Part shown: positions 17,406-25,531 of the stretch, one piece after another
How positions within the stretch are numbered: the first letter of the stretch is position 1
Layout of the letters: each line of letters begins with the position of its first letter
Origin: Caldilineaceae bacterium
Lineage (GTDB): Bacteria > Chloroflexota > Anaerolineae > Caldilineales > Caldilineaceae
Direction of reading: 5' to 3'
DNA: 64,000 bases
Assembly (NCBI GenBank): GCA_019637685.1
Contig: JAHBVF010000023.1
Span: 49,758-113,757 of the forward strand
Program-made: the position numbers and the translations under genes
Notes under the pieces: generated by a model
The model's database searches: none
What the model was told of the DNA's origin: nothing
The model's input: the letters and a program-made list of their open reading frames with translations, nothing else

Positions 17406-17990
17406 CTATCCGCCTGATTCCTTCAGATTCTTCTCAATGCGTCGGTCAGGGATCAGCCACATCACCGCCACAAGAACATAGAGCGCGCCCGCGATCCGGG
17501 CGTCCACAAAGGCAAGCAGAATGGCTGCCAAATAGAGGACGACCGAGATTTTCTCTTTGCGATCACCGCGCACTGCACGGGCCAGGAGTGAATCCTGGCC
17601 GTGCAGTGCGATGAGAAATTGGCTTAGAATGAAATAGGCAATGGCTGCGCCAAGCATCACAATCCCGTAGAGGGCCACGGGCCAGGCCGTGAAGTGGTTT
17701 TCGCCTATCCAGCCTGTGACAAACGGGACGAGAGAGAGCCAGAAAAGCAGATGTAGATTGGCCCAGAGCGTGCGCCCATCCACCTGTTTGACAGTCTGGA
17801 GCAGGTGGTGGTGGTTGTTCCAATAGATACCCACAAAGATAAAGCTGAGAATGTAGCTGAGAAATTTGGGAAGCAAAGGCAGCAACGCGGCCAATTCTGA
17901 GCCGTGGGGCGGGGTCAGTCCCAAAACCATAATTGTGATAATAATGGCGATCACCCCATCGCTAAATGCTTCCATTCGTCCTCTGCTCAT
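17406..17990 (-). CDS. TMEM175-family potassium channel-like membrane protein (DUF1211)
   Basis: A 194-residue protein with six hydrophobic segments. The N-terminal RMEAFSDGVIAIIITIMVL matches the RxxxFSDGVxAI selectivity-filter helix of bacterial TMEM175 channels, which conduct K+ as tetramers. NNHHHLLQ after the second/third segment is also typical. The start ATG 17990 uses GGAG that lies inside the last codons of the upstream gene, so the two are tightly coupled. A near-perfect inverted repeat at 17569-17610 falls inside the coding region, at a loop reading LHGQDSLLARAVRG, and does not interrupt the frame. Confidence 0.9.
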   Translation of the reverse strand: MSRGRMEAFSDGVIAIIITIMVLGLTPPHGSELAALLPLLPKFLSYILSFIFVGIYWNNHHHLLQTVKQVDGRTLWANLHLLFWLSLVPFVTGWIGENHFTAWPVALYGIVMLGAAIAYFILSQFLIALHGQDSLLARAVRGDRKEKISVVLYLAAILLAFVDARIAGALYVLVAVMWLIPDRRIEKNLKESGG

Positions 17991-17993
17991 GGG

Positions 17994-18332
17994 CTATTCT
18001 CCATCGATCGAATTGGGGTGATCCAACAGGCTCAAAAATTCCTCTTTGGCGGCCCGGTGCAGAATTTGCGATTCAGCGAGACATTGACGCAACAGGCTGT
18101 CCTCGCTCTCCACTTCGGGGGCGTTCATCTTCAAGGCACGGATTGCACTCAATTCCTTGGCAATCAGCGCGCGCTTTTCGATGAGATAGTTGAACTGGGC
18201 GTCGCAAGCGGGGATAGGCGGCGGGTAGGCGTGAATTTCGGCGTAGATGCGCTCCCGTTCTTGCCAGAGGCGGGCTTCAATCTGGCTGTAAAGGTCTGGG
18301 CTGGGCGCGTGGCCCGCGGTGGCTGTTTTCAC
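17994..18332 (-). CDS. Hypothetical 112-residue protein
   Basis: I do not recognise this protein. It is soluble and rich in Glu, Ala and Leu, with a predicted helical central part (DLYSQIEARLWQERERIYAEI, then KRALIAKELSAIRALKM) and no signal peptide. It starts with GTG preceded by GGAGGA, and its final codons contain the ribosome site of the TMEM175-like gene three bases later. The coupling suggests a shared transcript, but no function can be given. Confidence 0.6.
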   Translation of the reverse strand: MKTATAGHAPSPDLYSQIEARLWQERERIYAEIHAYPPPIPACDAQFNYLIEKRALIAKELSAIRALKMNAPEVESEDSLLRQCLAESQILHRAAKEEFLSLLDHPNSIDGE

Positions 18333-18354
18333 AGAACTCCTCCATTCCGGTTGC

Positions 18355-19281
18355 TCAGGGCGCGATGCGCAGGGCTACGGACGCCAAATGCTGGCTCCAG
18401 GACTCGCTGTTGTAGGATTCCTGCACACAGCGGGCAAAGAGCCAAGTCTGCACCCGTTCCTGCTCCAATTGCATCAGGTCTGCCATCCGTTGGCTGAAAC
18501 CCCGCGGGTCGGCCTCCAACCTTTCCGGGCAGTTGAGTATATGCTGCACCGCGTCGTAGGCTGGGTCGCCCACATACGGTTTGGGGTCGATGACCAGCCA
18601 CGGCTCCCGCTGCGCGGCCAGCACATTGTCCCCGTGCAGATCAGTGCAGAGGAGGACGTGGCGGTCGGTTGAATCTGCGTAGGTGCGGAAAATCTCCAAC
18701 CCGGCCTGCACCAGCCCGGGGTCCACTTTGTCTGGATAGCACTCGGCGTTTTTTGCAAACTCTGCGCCCCATTCGTTGCACATCGACTGAAGAGGGCGGA
18801 AGGGATGACCGGCGGACGGCTCTTTGTGCAGGCGGCGCAGCAGGCCCGCCACAATCTCATCCTGCGCCGGTTCCGGCAAAGTTTGTTTCAAGGAAGTTCC
18901 CGGCAGGCAGCGCTCCAAGAGCAGAACGCAGGTATCGGCGGTGGTATATGAATCGTGTAGACGCACCGCACCGTCCCCGTCCCAGAAGCGCAGACCATCG
19001 ATTTCGTGCTCGGCTTCGCTGTGGCGAACTCCCATTTTCAGCACCAGTTCGTCGCCGTCCGCGTTGCGGGCCGGGGCCACCCACGAGCACATCCCGCCCG
19101 GCTCGTAGGGCGCGCCCAATGTCAGTGACCAGCGCGCGGTCAACTCGGCCACGAACGCGGGCAGCCGGGCAATCCACCCCCGCCAGTGGTCGTTGTCCGG
19201 CTCGGCTGCGTACTCGGCCAGGCCGCGGGGAATGGGAAATGGGTCTTCGCCAGGAAGATTATTCGGCTGGGGCGCCTGCAT
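18355..19281 (-). CDS. Aminoglycoside/hydroxyurea-type phosphotransferase (APH(6)-like)
   Basis: A 308-residue kinase-like protein of the streptomycin 6-phosphotransferase/hydroxyurea kinase group. The nucleotide-binding part has SWVAPARNADGDELVLKMG with the conserved Lys. The catalytic loop is LLCTDLHGDNVLAA (HxDxxxxN-type, here as DLHGDN) and the metal loop WLVIDPKPYVGDPAYDAVQH matches the family DPK-P-GDPxxD signature. The enzyme probably phosphorylates a hydroxyl on a small molecule, and resistance is possible but not shown. Its first 23 bases overlap the end of the DUF1801 gene, which suggests coupling. Confidence 0.85.
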   Translation of the reverse strand: MQAPQPNNLPGEDPFPIPRGLAEYAAEPDNDHWRGWIARLPAFVAELTARWSLTLGAPYEPGGMCSWVAPARNADGDELVLKMGVRHSEAEHEIDGLRFWDGDGAVRLHDSYTTADTCVLLLERCLPGTSLKQTLPEPAQDEIVAGLLRRLHKEPSAGHPFRPLQSMCNEWGAEFAKNAECYPDKVDPGLVQAGLEIFRTYADSTDRHVLLCTDLHGDNVLAAQREPWLVIDPKPYVGDPAYDAVQHILNCPERLEADPRGFSQRMADLMQLEQERVQTWLFARCVQESYNSESWSQHLASVALRIAP

Positions 19282-19663
19282 TTTTCTTCTTCCTTGCCGC
19301 CTTTTCCGGAATCTGTGTCATCCGAAAGCGCACGATCTCCCGGATCAGGTCGAAGGGCATTGGCTCATCCAGAGGAAATTGGGCCGATCCTTTGCCGCTG
19401 GCATAGGCGGATAGCTGCTCCGCAAACGCATCCAACCCCGCGGGCGTGGGGTAGAAGCCGATGTGCTGTTTGTAGGCTCCAAAGTGGACCAGATTTTTGC
19501 CCCGCAGTTTGAAAGTGGGGATGCCGTAGGCAATGGCTTCGGTGGCATTGGGCGCTTCTTCGGCAATTGTGCGCCGGATTTTCTGCAAGATGGCCTGCAC
19601 AGCGTCTGGATAGCCGGTGATGTACTCGTCGATTGTTGTTAGTTTCGCCTGCATCTGTGCCAT
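19259..19663 (-). CDS. DUF1801 / YdhG-like protein
   Basis: A 134-residue protein with the DUF1801 pattern: TIDEYITGYPDAVQAILQKIRRTI, then EAIAYGIPTFKLRGKNLVHFGAYKQHIGFYPTP and a C-terminal PFDLIREIVRFRM. The fold is a small alpha/beta domain of unknown biochemical role that is widespread in bacteria. The Lys-rich tail (ARKKKNAG) is unusual. Ribosome site GGAGG precedes ATG 19663. The 3' end overlaps the phosphotransferase start. Confidence 0.85.
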   Translation of the reverse strand: MAQMQAKLTTIDEYITGYPDAVQAILQKIRRTIAEEAPNATEAIAYGIPTFKLRGKNLVHFGAYKQHIGFYPTPAGLDAFAEQLSAYASGKGSAQFPLDEPMPFDLIREIVRFRMTQIPEKAARKKKNAGAPAE

Positions 19664-19687
19664 TGGCCCTTCCTCCCCAGTGGTTGA

Positions 19688-20128
19688 TTAGGCGCGTTTG
19701 CTGCGCATAGCCAAAAGCTGGGTAAGACTTTCATCGTCGGCTAGGCGCTGATACTCTGCGCTCTCCACGGGGTAGAGTGCGATCTTGCCTTCCCTGTCGA
19801 AATGCAGGCCCCAGCCATAGCGTTTGGGCAGGGAAGAGGCGCGCAGACAGGCCCGGGATTTGGAGAAGAATGCCGCCCACAGTTCGCCCCGGTGTGCGGT
19901 CAACTTGTCCGCCGGCAACCCTAATCGCTCCGCATAGACCGTAAAGAGCAGTTCTTCTTGCGTGTAGCCATAGGGGTTGCCGCTCAGCAGTTCATATTCC
20001 AGCACAGGCACAGTTTTGTTGGCACCCCTTGGCGCTGGCACAGACCCGGCGTTGACCGGACAGTCGGGCGCGACTCGGATGAAAGTTTCGTAGTAGTTCA
20101 TATCCGAGCCGATCTGATTCGGTGTCAT
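19688..20128 (-). CDS. DUF6157-like protein
   Basis: A 146-residue protein with the run MNYYETFIRVAPDCPVNAG, followed by KTVPVLEYELLSGNPYGYTQEELLF and SKSRACLRASSLPKRYGWGLHFD, which matches a conserved bacterial family of unknown function (DUF6157 as I recall it). I chose ATG 20128 because GGAGA lies six bases ahead. The family text proper begins nine codons later. An upstream in-frame extension to 20224 has no family match and overlaps the neighbouring gene's end. Confidence 0.75.
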   Translation of the reverse strand: MTPNQIGSDMNYYETFIRVAPDCPVNAGSVPAPRGANKTVPVLEYELLSGNPYGYTQEELLFTVYAERLGLPADKLTAHRGELWAAFFSKSRACLRASSLPKRYGWGLHFDREGKIALYPVESAEYQRLADDESLTQLLAMRSKRA

Positions 20129-20220
20129 TTGTACTCTCCGATGGCGTTTTACCCAACAGCGTTTTACGGAGTTGAAATGATAGCACAAGTGTTCCGCGCG
20201 CGCAACGACGGCAAGTGCCT

Positions 20221-23200
20221 TCACCGGGAGACCGCGGGCAGATAGACAGCCTGCCCTTCGTCTGCCTGTCTCGGCAACGCCTGGATGCCCAGCCTGTCCT
20301 GCGCATAGAAAACGACGCGATAATCACCAGGTTTGGTGAAGCCATTTGGATAGCTCACGGTGTAGCGGCCGGGTGTGTTGGGATCGACGCTCAGACGCAC
20401 GATGGGCACGTTCAGGTTCAACGTGACATTCTCCGGCTCCTGGAAAGAGGGCGGGAAAACGGCCGCCCATACCACTTCGATGGCTTCGCCGCCTTCCTGC
20501 ACAGTGGCGCTGAGCAGACCGTCATTGCCCTGGCGCTCCACATGGGCGCTGGTGATCTGGGATCGGATCGAACTGAAGAAGCGGGTGAGATAGCGGTTCT
20601 GTGCCTGTAGGCCGTCGTCGCTGTTGAAGACGCCGTCGCCGTTGTCATCCAGCATGGGCAGTTGGCCCACATCCATCGTCTTCACGGCCTGGCTGGCCTG
20701 GTCGAAACAGGCCTTCAGGTTGTTGCTGTCGGCGACACAGGAGAAGAATGTGTCGGAGAAATAGGCTCCCTGGGCCGATGCGTAGGCGTTCTTCTCTTTG
20801 CTGGTGGATGTGATGACCACCCGCCCTGCTTTGGAAAGGCTGCCCAACACATCGGGGACCCGGTCGATGAAGCTGCCGGAACGGCAGGCTTCGATGACGA
20901 TTGTCACCTGGTCCAAACCGGTTTCGTTTTCCAGCGTCGTCAACCAGCCATCCATATCTTTGGGCGAGACGTAACCGCTGTTGCAGCCGCCCAGACAGAA
21001 TTTCTCTTCCAGGCCGTGATCGATCATATAGACAAAGAGCGGCTTGCCCGGTCCCACTTTGCCGCCGGCCTTGGCCCAGGTGACAATCGCATTTTCCAGC
21101 GCGGCCGGGCTGGCCGGCGAGCTGTCCACATCGTTTGTACCGTCGCCATTGGCGTCCTGGCCCACGGGCGCAATGTAATAGATGCTGTCGGCGTCGTAGC
21201 CAGCGCTGAGGGCAATGCGATAGGCGCGATTGGCAGAAAAATAGATATTGGTTTGCAGGGCCAGTGTCTCGTTCTGCCCGGCCACAATCAGCACCGCGCC
21301 GGGGCTGCTGCCCAAGCGGCGCACAGTGACAGTCTGCTGGCTGCTGTTGCCCGCGGCATCGATGATCTTTACGTGGACGGTATTGTCGCCCGGCGCGAGC
21401 GCCACATCCGCCACCCGGAAATCATCGCTGGCCCCGGTCAGTGTATAGTCCCATCCTTCCTGATTGAGAGTTGCGTTATGAACCTGGGCGCGGCTCAGAT
21501 TGCCGCCCGCGTCGCTGGCCAATCCCACAAATGTCGCCAGGCTGGCCGAAGTGGAGATGATGCCGCTGGCTCCCGGCTGCTGGATTGTAAACGACGGAAT
21601 GGTTGCGTCCACCGGCTGGCTGGCCAGGCACGGCACTTCGCCCGAAGGCGCGCTCTCGTTGCCGGAAAAATCCAGGGCACGCACTCGCAGATTATAGGTC
21701 TGCCCGGCAGTCAAATTCCCCACCTGGTAAAAGGTGCTGCTTTTGCCGTCCACATCTTCCGCGCCGGAGATGTTGCCCGTATACGTGACCCGATAGCCCC
21801 GCACATCGCGCTCTGGGCTGGCGTCCCATTGCAATCCCAATGTAGTGCTGTTGACCGCAATACAGCGCAGCTTTTTGGGCGCAGAAGGGGGCACCTGATC
21901 GATCTTTACTGACACCTCATAGGTGACATCCGCACCGAAGAAGGCGGGATCAAACTGCTGTATCTGGATGTAATAGTCGCCGTTTCTGGCCGAATCCCAC
22001 TCTATTGTCACGGTGGAGCCAAAGGAATTGTTGTTCTGTGCATTGGGCGATTGGTTGCACAGGTCAAAGAGGGCGAGTACGGCGTCCGCATCTGCGCCTT
22101 TGTTTTCCACCTGAATCACATACGTCTTGCCCGCTTGTGCGCTGAATCGCAGCCAGTCCGTATCGCCCAGATCGTGAAAGGTGTGGCTCTGTTTGCTGCC
22201 AGTGGTGTCGATGAAACGTGCCCGATCACAGCTATCGTCATCCTCGAACGCATCGCCAGCCGGGGGTGGACCGATCTGAGTGGGCGTGGATGTGGGCGTG
22301 GCGGTGATTTGGGCAGTGGCCGTAGCGGTGGGTGTCGGGGTGTTAGTGGGCAAAGTGGTGTCGGGGTCAAAGGCCAACAGGCGGTTGTTTCCGTAGTCTG
22401 CCACAAAGAGACTTCCGCCAAAATAGCTCAGTCCCAGCGGGGTGTGGAAACTCTTCCTGCCGGGTGTTTGCAGCGCGCCACTGTTGAAATCCAACTGCCC
22501 ATAAACTTTATCCGCGGTGCGGTCAGAAAAGTTATCACCGAAGTAGACTACAACCCGATGCCAGCAAATATCGCTGACCAGCAGATTGCCCGCGCTGTCG
22601 ATGGCCAGGTCCAGCGGGTGGGAGAGATTGGTGTCGGAAGGAGAGGGCACTGTGACGGAGGCAAAAGGATTCTGCACACATTCGGCGTAGTCGTTGTAAT
22701 CAGGCGGCAGATTGCCGGAGTAGAAGGCGGGTGTGGTTTCAAAATTGGGCTGCCCCAACACCAGATCCGCGGTGGCTGTGCCTGGCGTCCAGCGCAGCAC
22801 CCGGTTGTTGTTGCGGTCGGCGATGAAAATGTAACCGTTGGGGTGGGCGACAACCGACGTGGGCACGTAGAGACCGTCGTTTGTAGTGCGCGCGGTGTCA
22901 TCGGCGAAGCTGGGCTGGCCAAAGAGGCCCACCGCGGCGGCTCCATTGCTGAAAGGGGGGGCGAACTGCACCACCCGGTTGTTGAAGGTGTCGGCCACAT
23001 AGAGATTGCCAGCGCTGTCGAATGCCAGTCCCCGGGGGAAATTGAGGGTGTTGGCTGCCGGTTGACCGCCCCGGTTGCTTTCGTTCGATGTGAAATCTGC
23101 CTGGCCCAGCACCAGATCCGCGCCGGCTGTATAGGGCGGCGGGATACGCAGGACCCGGTTGTTAAGGATATCGCTCACCCACAGATTGTTGCTGCCATCC

Positions 23201-23586
23201 ACCGCAATGCTTTCTGGTTGGTAGAATGTGCTGGCTGTGGGTGAGTCGCCATAGGCACCGATCACCAGGTCCGGGCTTGCAGCGCTGGCAAAGGTAGCGG
23301 CATTGGGCCAACTGGACACTTCGTGATTGCTGGCTTCCACTACAAATAAACGGCCATCCGAGGCGATTGCCACACCGGATGGCCCATAGAGAACGTCGGG
23401 TTCTCGGTTGGTATAATTTACCTGCCCCAACACCCGATCCGCGCTGGGATCGGGCAGGCTGACGACCGCGGCTTGCAGCAGGCGTGGGGCCGCCGGATCA
23501 GAACGGATAAACAGAGAGGCAATACCCATTCCCACGCCCAGAATGACCAACCAAAAGGTGAACCTGCGTGTTCCAGAAGAATTCAT
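20221..23586 (-). CDS. Secreted NHL-propeller / FN3 / caspase-like (C13-type) protein
   Basis: An 1121-residue exported protein. A signal/anchor helix is followed by a beta-propeller of NHL-type repeats (VLGQ..., LYVADTFNNRVVQF, FIADRNNNRVLRW; about residues 45-405). Next come a Thr-Pro linker, a pre-peptidase-C-type domain (DTDWLRFSAQAGKTYVIQV), a fibronectin type III domain, an Ig-like part and a peptidase-like domain. That last domain carries VYMIDHGLEEKF (His) and VIEACRSGSFID (Cys), the His-Gly/Cys-dyad pattern of legumain/caspase-clan enzymes. EF-like DDNGDGVFNSDDG follows. The tail is VYLPAVSR. GGAGGA six bases ahead supports ATG 23586 over a GTG two codons earlier. Substrate and role are unknown. 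Confidence 0.88.
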   Translation of the reverse strand: MNSSGTRRFTFWLVILGVGMGIASLFIRSDPAAPRLLQAAVVSLPDPSADRVLGQVNYTNREPDVLYGPSGVAIASDGRLFVVEASNHEVSSWPNAATFASAASPDLVIGAYGDSPTASTFYQPESIAVDGSNNLWVSDILNNRVLRIPPPYTAGADLVLGQADFTSNESNRGGQPAANTLNFPRGLAFDSAGNLYVADTFNNRVVQFAPPFSNGAAAVGLFGQPSFADDTARTTNDGLYVPTSVVAHPNGYIFIADRNNNRVLRWTPGTATADLVLGQPNFETTPAFYSGNLPPDYNDYAECVQNPFASVTVPSPSDTNLSHPLDLAIDSAGNLLVSDICWHRVVVYFGDNFSDRTADKVYGQLDFNSGALQTPGRKSFHTPLGLSYFGGSLFVADYGNNRLLAFDPDTTLPTNTPTPTATATAQITATPTSTPTQIGPPPAGDAFEDDDSCDRARFIDTTGSKQSHTFHDLGDTDWLRFSAQAGKTYVIQVENKGADADAVLALFDLCNQSPNAQNNNSFGSTVTIEWDSARNGDYYIQIQQFDPAFFGADVTYEVSVKIDQVPPSAPKKLRCIAVNSTTLGLQWDASPERDVRGYRVTYTGNISGAEDVDGKSSTFYQVGNLTAGQTYNLRVRALDFSGNESAPSGEVPCLASQPVDATIPSFTIQQPGASGIISTSASLATFVGLASDAGGNLSRAQVHNATLNQEGWDYTLTGASDDFRVADVALAPGDNTVHVKIIDAAGNSSQQTVTVRRLGSSPGAVLIVAGQNETLALQTNIYFSANRAYRIALSAGYDADSIYYIAPVGQDANGDGTNDVDSSPASPAALENAIVTWAKAGGKVGPGKPLFVYMIDHGLEEKFCLGGCNSGYVSPKDMDGWLTTLENETGLDQVTIVIEACRSGSFIDRVPDVLGSLSKAGRVVITSTSKEKNAYASAQGAYFSDTFFSCVADSNNLKACFDQASQAVKTMDVGQLPMLDDNGDGVFNSDDGLQAQNRYLTRFFSSIRSQITSAHVERQGNDGLLSATVQEGGEAIEVVWAAVFPPSFQEPENVTLNLNVPIVRLSVDPNTPGRYTVSYPNGFTKPGDYRVVFYAQDRLGIQALPRQADEGQAVYLPAVSR

Positions 23587-23701
23587 CGTCACTCCTCCAC
23601 CCCGTATGGACAGACAACCAACGCTATAAATTCCCCCAATGCTGTCACCAAATTCTATGCCCTGCCTGGCGTCCTGTCAATCACCCTGAAACCGCAAATT
23701 C

Positions 23702-24073
23702 TTACGCGCCTTCATTCGGTTGATGCACCGCGCCCAGGGCCGCGGCCAGGGCATAGAAACGTTCGGCTTCGGCCTGCTCACCCAGCAATTCGTGGGAGTG
23801 GCCCATATTCAGATAGAGCGAGGGATAGAAGGACTGCACCCGTTGGTCCGGAACAGCCTCGGCCCGGTCCAACGCTTCCCGATTCCAGCGGTAGACTTCC
23901 TGGGGATCGGTTGCGCCGCGAGCCATATAGTGGGCGGCAATGCAGGCTTCGTAATCGTCCTGCGCCACGTGCCACGCCTGGGCGTAGAGCGCGTAGGCAT
24001 CGGCCCGCCGTCCTTGCAATTCGGCGCGGCTGCCAGCCATGCACAGCGCAATGACAGGATTATTTGTGTCCAT
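23702..24073 (-). CDS. Small tetratricopeptide-repeat protein
   Basis: A 123-residue soluble protein built of TPR-like helix pairs: ALCMAGSRAELQGRRADAYALYAQAWHVA, a middle DYEACIAAHYMARG...EVYRWNREALDRAEA and YLNMGHSHELLGEQAEAERFYALAAAL. TPRs mediate protein contacts, and no catalytic residue is seen. I chose ATG 24073 because the repeat pattern starts just after it. The open frame extends upstream to 24211, but that part is low-complexity sequence made by a tandem repeat. A strong ribosome site is not visible. Confidence 0.7.
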   Translation of the reverse strand: MDTNNPVIALCMAGSRAELQGRRADAYALYAQAWHVAQDDYEACIAAHYMARGATDPQEVYRWNREALDRAEAVPDQRVQSFYPSLYLNMGHSHELLGEQAEAERFYALAAALGAVHQPNEGA

Positions 24074-24164
24074 TTGTGGGAAAGAGTCAGTGGAAAATGG
24101 GCATTGGGCCGTAATAAAGCGTGTCGTTGCGGGAACTATCCTCTGCCACTTTCCAACATCTTCT

Positions 24165-24204
24165 GTGGGATAGTGTGGGATATTTGTGGGATATGTGTGG
24201 GATA
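24165..24204. repeat. Four short direct repeats GTGGGATA at 10-11 base spacing
   Basis: GTGGGATA begins at 24165, 24175, 24186 and 24197, that is, about once per helical turn. The array lies between the HMG-CoA synthase stop and the TPR gene start. It could be a protein-binding array for the TPR promoter or a slippage product. Confidence 0.7.
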
Positions 24205-24207
24205 TGC

Positions 24208-25260
24208 TCAATCAGTCGCCAATTTCCCACGCATTCGCACATATTGCGCGTAGTCAACCACGACCCGGCGATGGATATAATCCCACGTGCGGGGGGCGCG
24301 GCCCTGGGCATCCACAATGCGGTCTGTGATGCGCAGGTGAAAGGCATCGGAACCAGCACCGCTGCCGTAGCTGACCACCAGCACATTTTCGCCCGGTTTG
24401 GCAACGTCCAGTATGGCTGTCAGCCCCACAATCGACGACCCCGCATAGGTGTTGCCAATCTCGCCCACCAGCAGACCCGCGGCCCACTGCTCTTTCTTGA
24501 ATCCCAGGGAAGCCATCGCCCGCACGGGAAATTTGATGTTGGGCTGATGGAAAACCACGTGATCGTAGCTCGCCGGGGTCGTGCCCATTGCCTCCAGCAT
24601 CTCCTCTGCCGCGGGAATGACGTGGCCGAAATAGCCGGGGTCACCGCTGAAACGTTCGGCGTGGCGGGGGAAGTGGCTGCCGGGTCTTCGCCAGAAATCG
24701 TTTGTGTCGGTGACGTAGCTCGATGTGCGCTCGAAGACTGCCAGCGCCTGGTCTGCCGGGCCAAGCAGAAAAGCAGCCCCCCCCGCGCCCGCGGTATATT
24801 CCAGTGCATCGCCGGGGCGGCCCTGGGCTGTGTCCATCCCAATGGCCAGGGCATAGGGGGCCATGCCGCTGCCCACAAAACCAATCGCTGCCTGCATTGC
24901 CTCTGTTCCGGCCTTGCAGGCAAACTGCCAATCCGCGGCCTGGGTGGCTGGTGTCGCACCGATGGCCTCGGCCACAATTGTGCCCGTGGGTTTCACCGCA
25001 TAGGGGTGGCTCTCGCTCCCCACCCACACCGCACGAATACTCTTTGGATCGATGCGGGCGCGGTTCAGGGCATTGCGCGCGGCTTCAATACTCATCGTTG
25101 CCGTGTCCTCGTCCAGCCCCGGCACAGATTTCTCCTTCACCGGGCTTTCCTCGTTGCCTTCGCTCCAAATCCGGCTGATTTCTGTGCCTGGCAGACGATA
25201 GCGGGGCACATACGCTCCATAACCGACAATGCCGACGGGATTCACAGGTTGATTCAGCAT
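24208..25260 (-). CDS. Hydroxymethylglutaryl-CoA synthase, archaeal/bacterial short type
   Basis: A 350-residue thiolase-fold enzyme that condenses acetyl-CoA and acetoacetyl-CoA to HMG-CoA, the first committed step to mevalonate. Visible features are [15 protein letters not shown] at the N-terminus, an acidic [18 protein letters not shown] segment, catalytic Cys115 in [11 protein letters not shown], the active-site His in VVFHQPN and the C-terminal [12 protein letters not shown]. The length and the IGNTYAGSS motif match the archaeal-type synthase rather than the longer eukaryotic/coccal form or FabH. It is encoded 271 bases downstream of HMG-CoA reductase on the same strand, with a hairpin-rich element in between. 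Confidence 0.92.
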   Translation of the reverse strand: MLNQPVNPVGIVGYGAYVPRYRLPGTEISRIWSEGNEESPVKEKSVPGLDEDTATMSIEAARNALNRARIDPKSIRAVWVGSESHPYAVKPTGTIVAEAIGATPATQAADWQFACKAGTEAMQAAIGFVGSGMAPYALAIGMDTAQGRPGDALEYTAGAGGAAFLLGPADQALAVFERTSSYVTDTNDFWRRPGSHFPRHAERFSGDPGYFGHVIPAAEEMLEAMGTTPASYDHVVFHQPNIKFPVRAMASLGFKKEQWAAGLLVGEIGNTYAGSSIVGLTAILDVAKPGENVLVVSYGSGAGSDAFHLRITDRIVDAQGRAPRTWDYIHRRVVVDYAQYVRMRGKLATD

Positions 25261-25393
25261 TTCCTATCTCCTCGTAAAAGGAAGCACTGGATATTTTCGC
25301 CGACACAACAGACCGGACGAAATGTCCACTACCTACTGGCCAATAGTTACAGCACAATCTCTACTGCCCGATATTTACTATCCAATATTGTGC

Positions 25394-25520
25394 TGATCAG
25401 GCTGATGATGGAACAAAAAAATAGGACGCTGATTCACGCAGATAGACGCCGATCCAGAGAAAAAATCTGTGTTCCTCTGCGTTTATCTGCGTCCAGCTTC
25501 TTTCACTATCAGCCTGATCA
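25394..25520. repeat. Nested inverted-repeat element between the HMG-CoA genes
   Basis: Outer arms TGATCAGGCTGAT (25394-25406) and ATCAGCCTGATCA (25508-25520) are exact inverted copies. Inside, CGCAGATAGACGC (25437-25449) pairs with GCGTTTATCTGCG (25479-25491) with one mismatch. The 127-base unit codes for nothing and looks like a small REP/MITE-type element. A related word (CAGATTTACGCAGG) occurs near 32448. Confidence 0.65.
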
Positions 25521-25531
25521 CTCTACACTTA

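Noticed and set aside
17569..17610. Near-perfect 18-base inverted repeat inside the TMEM175-like gene
   Set aside because: It lies in a normal, uninterrupted coding stretch with plausible family residues. I take it as chance plus high GC rather than an insertion.
24165..24204. CRISPR-like array
   Set aside because: Repeat units are only 8 bases with 2-3 base gaps. No spacers and no cas genes are in the window.
24074..24211. N-terminal extension of the TPR protein
   Set aside because: The extension is encoded by a tandem repeat and would begin at a TTG without a ribosome site. TPR-like text starts after 24073.
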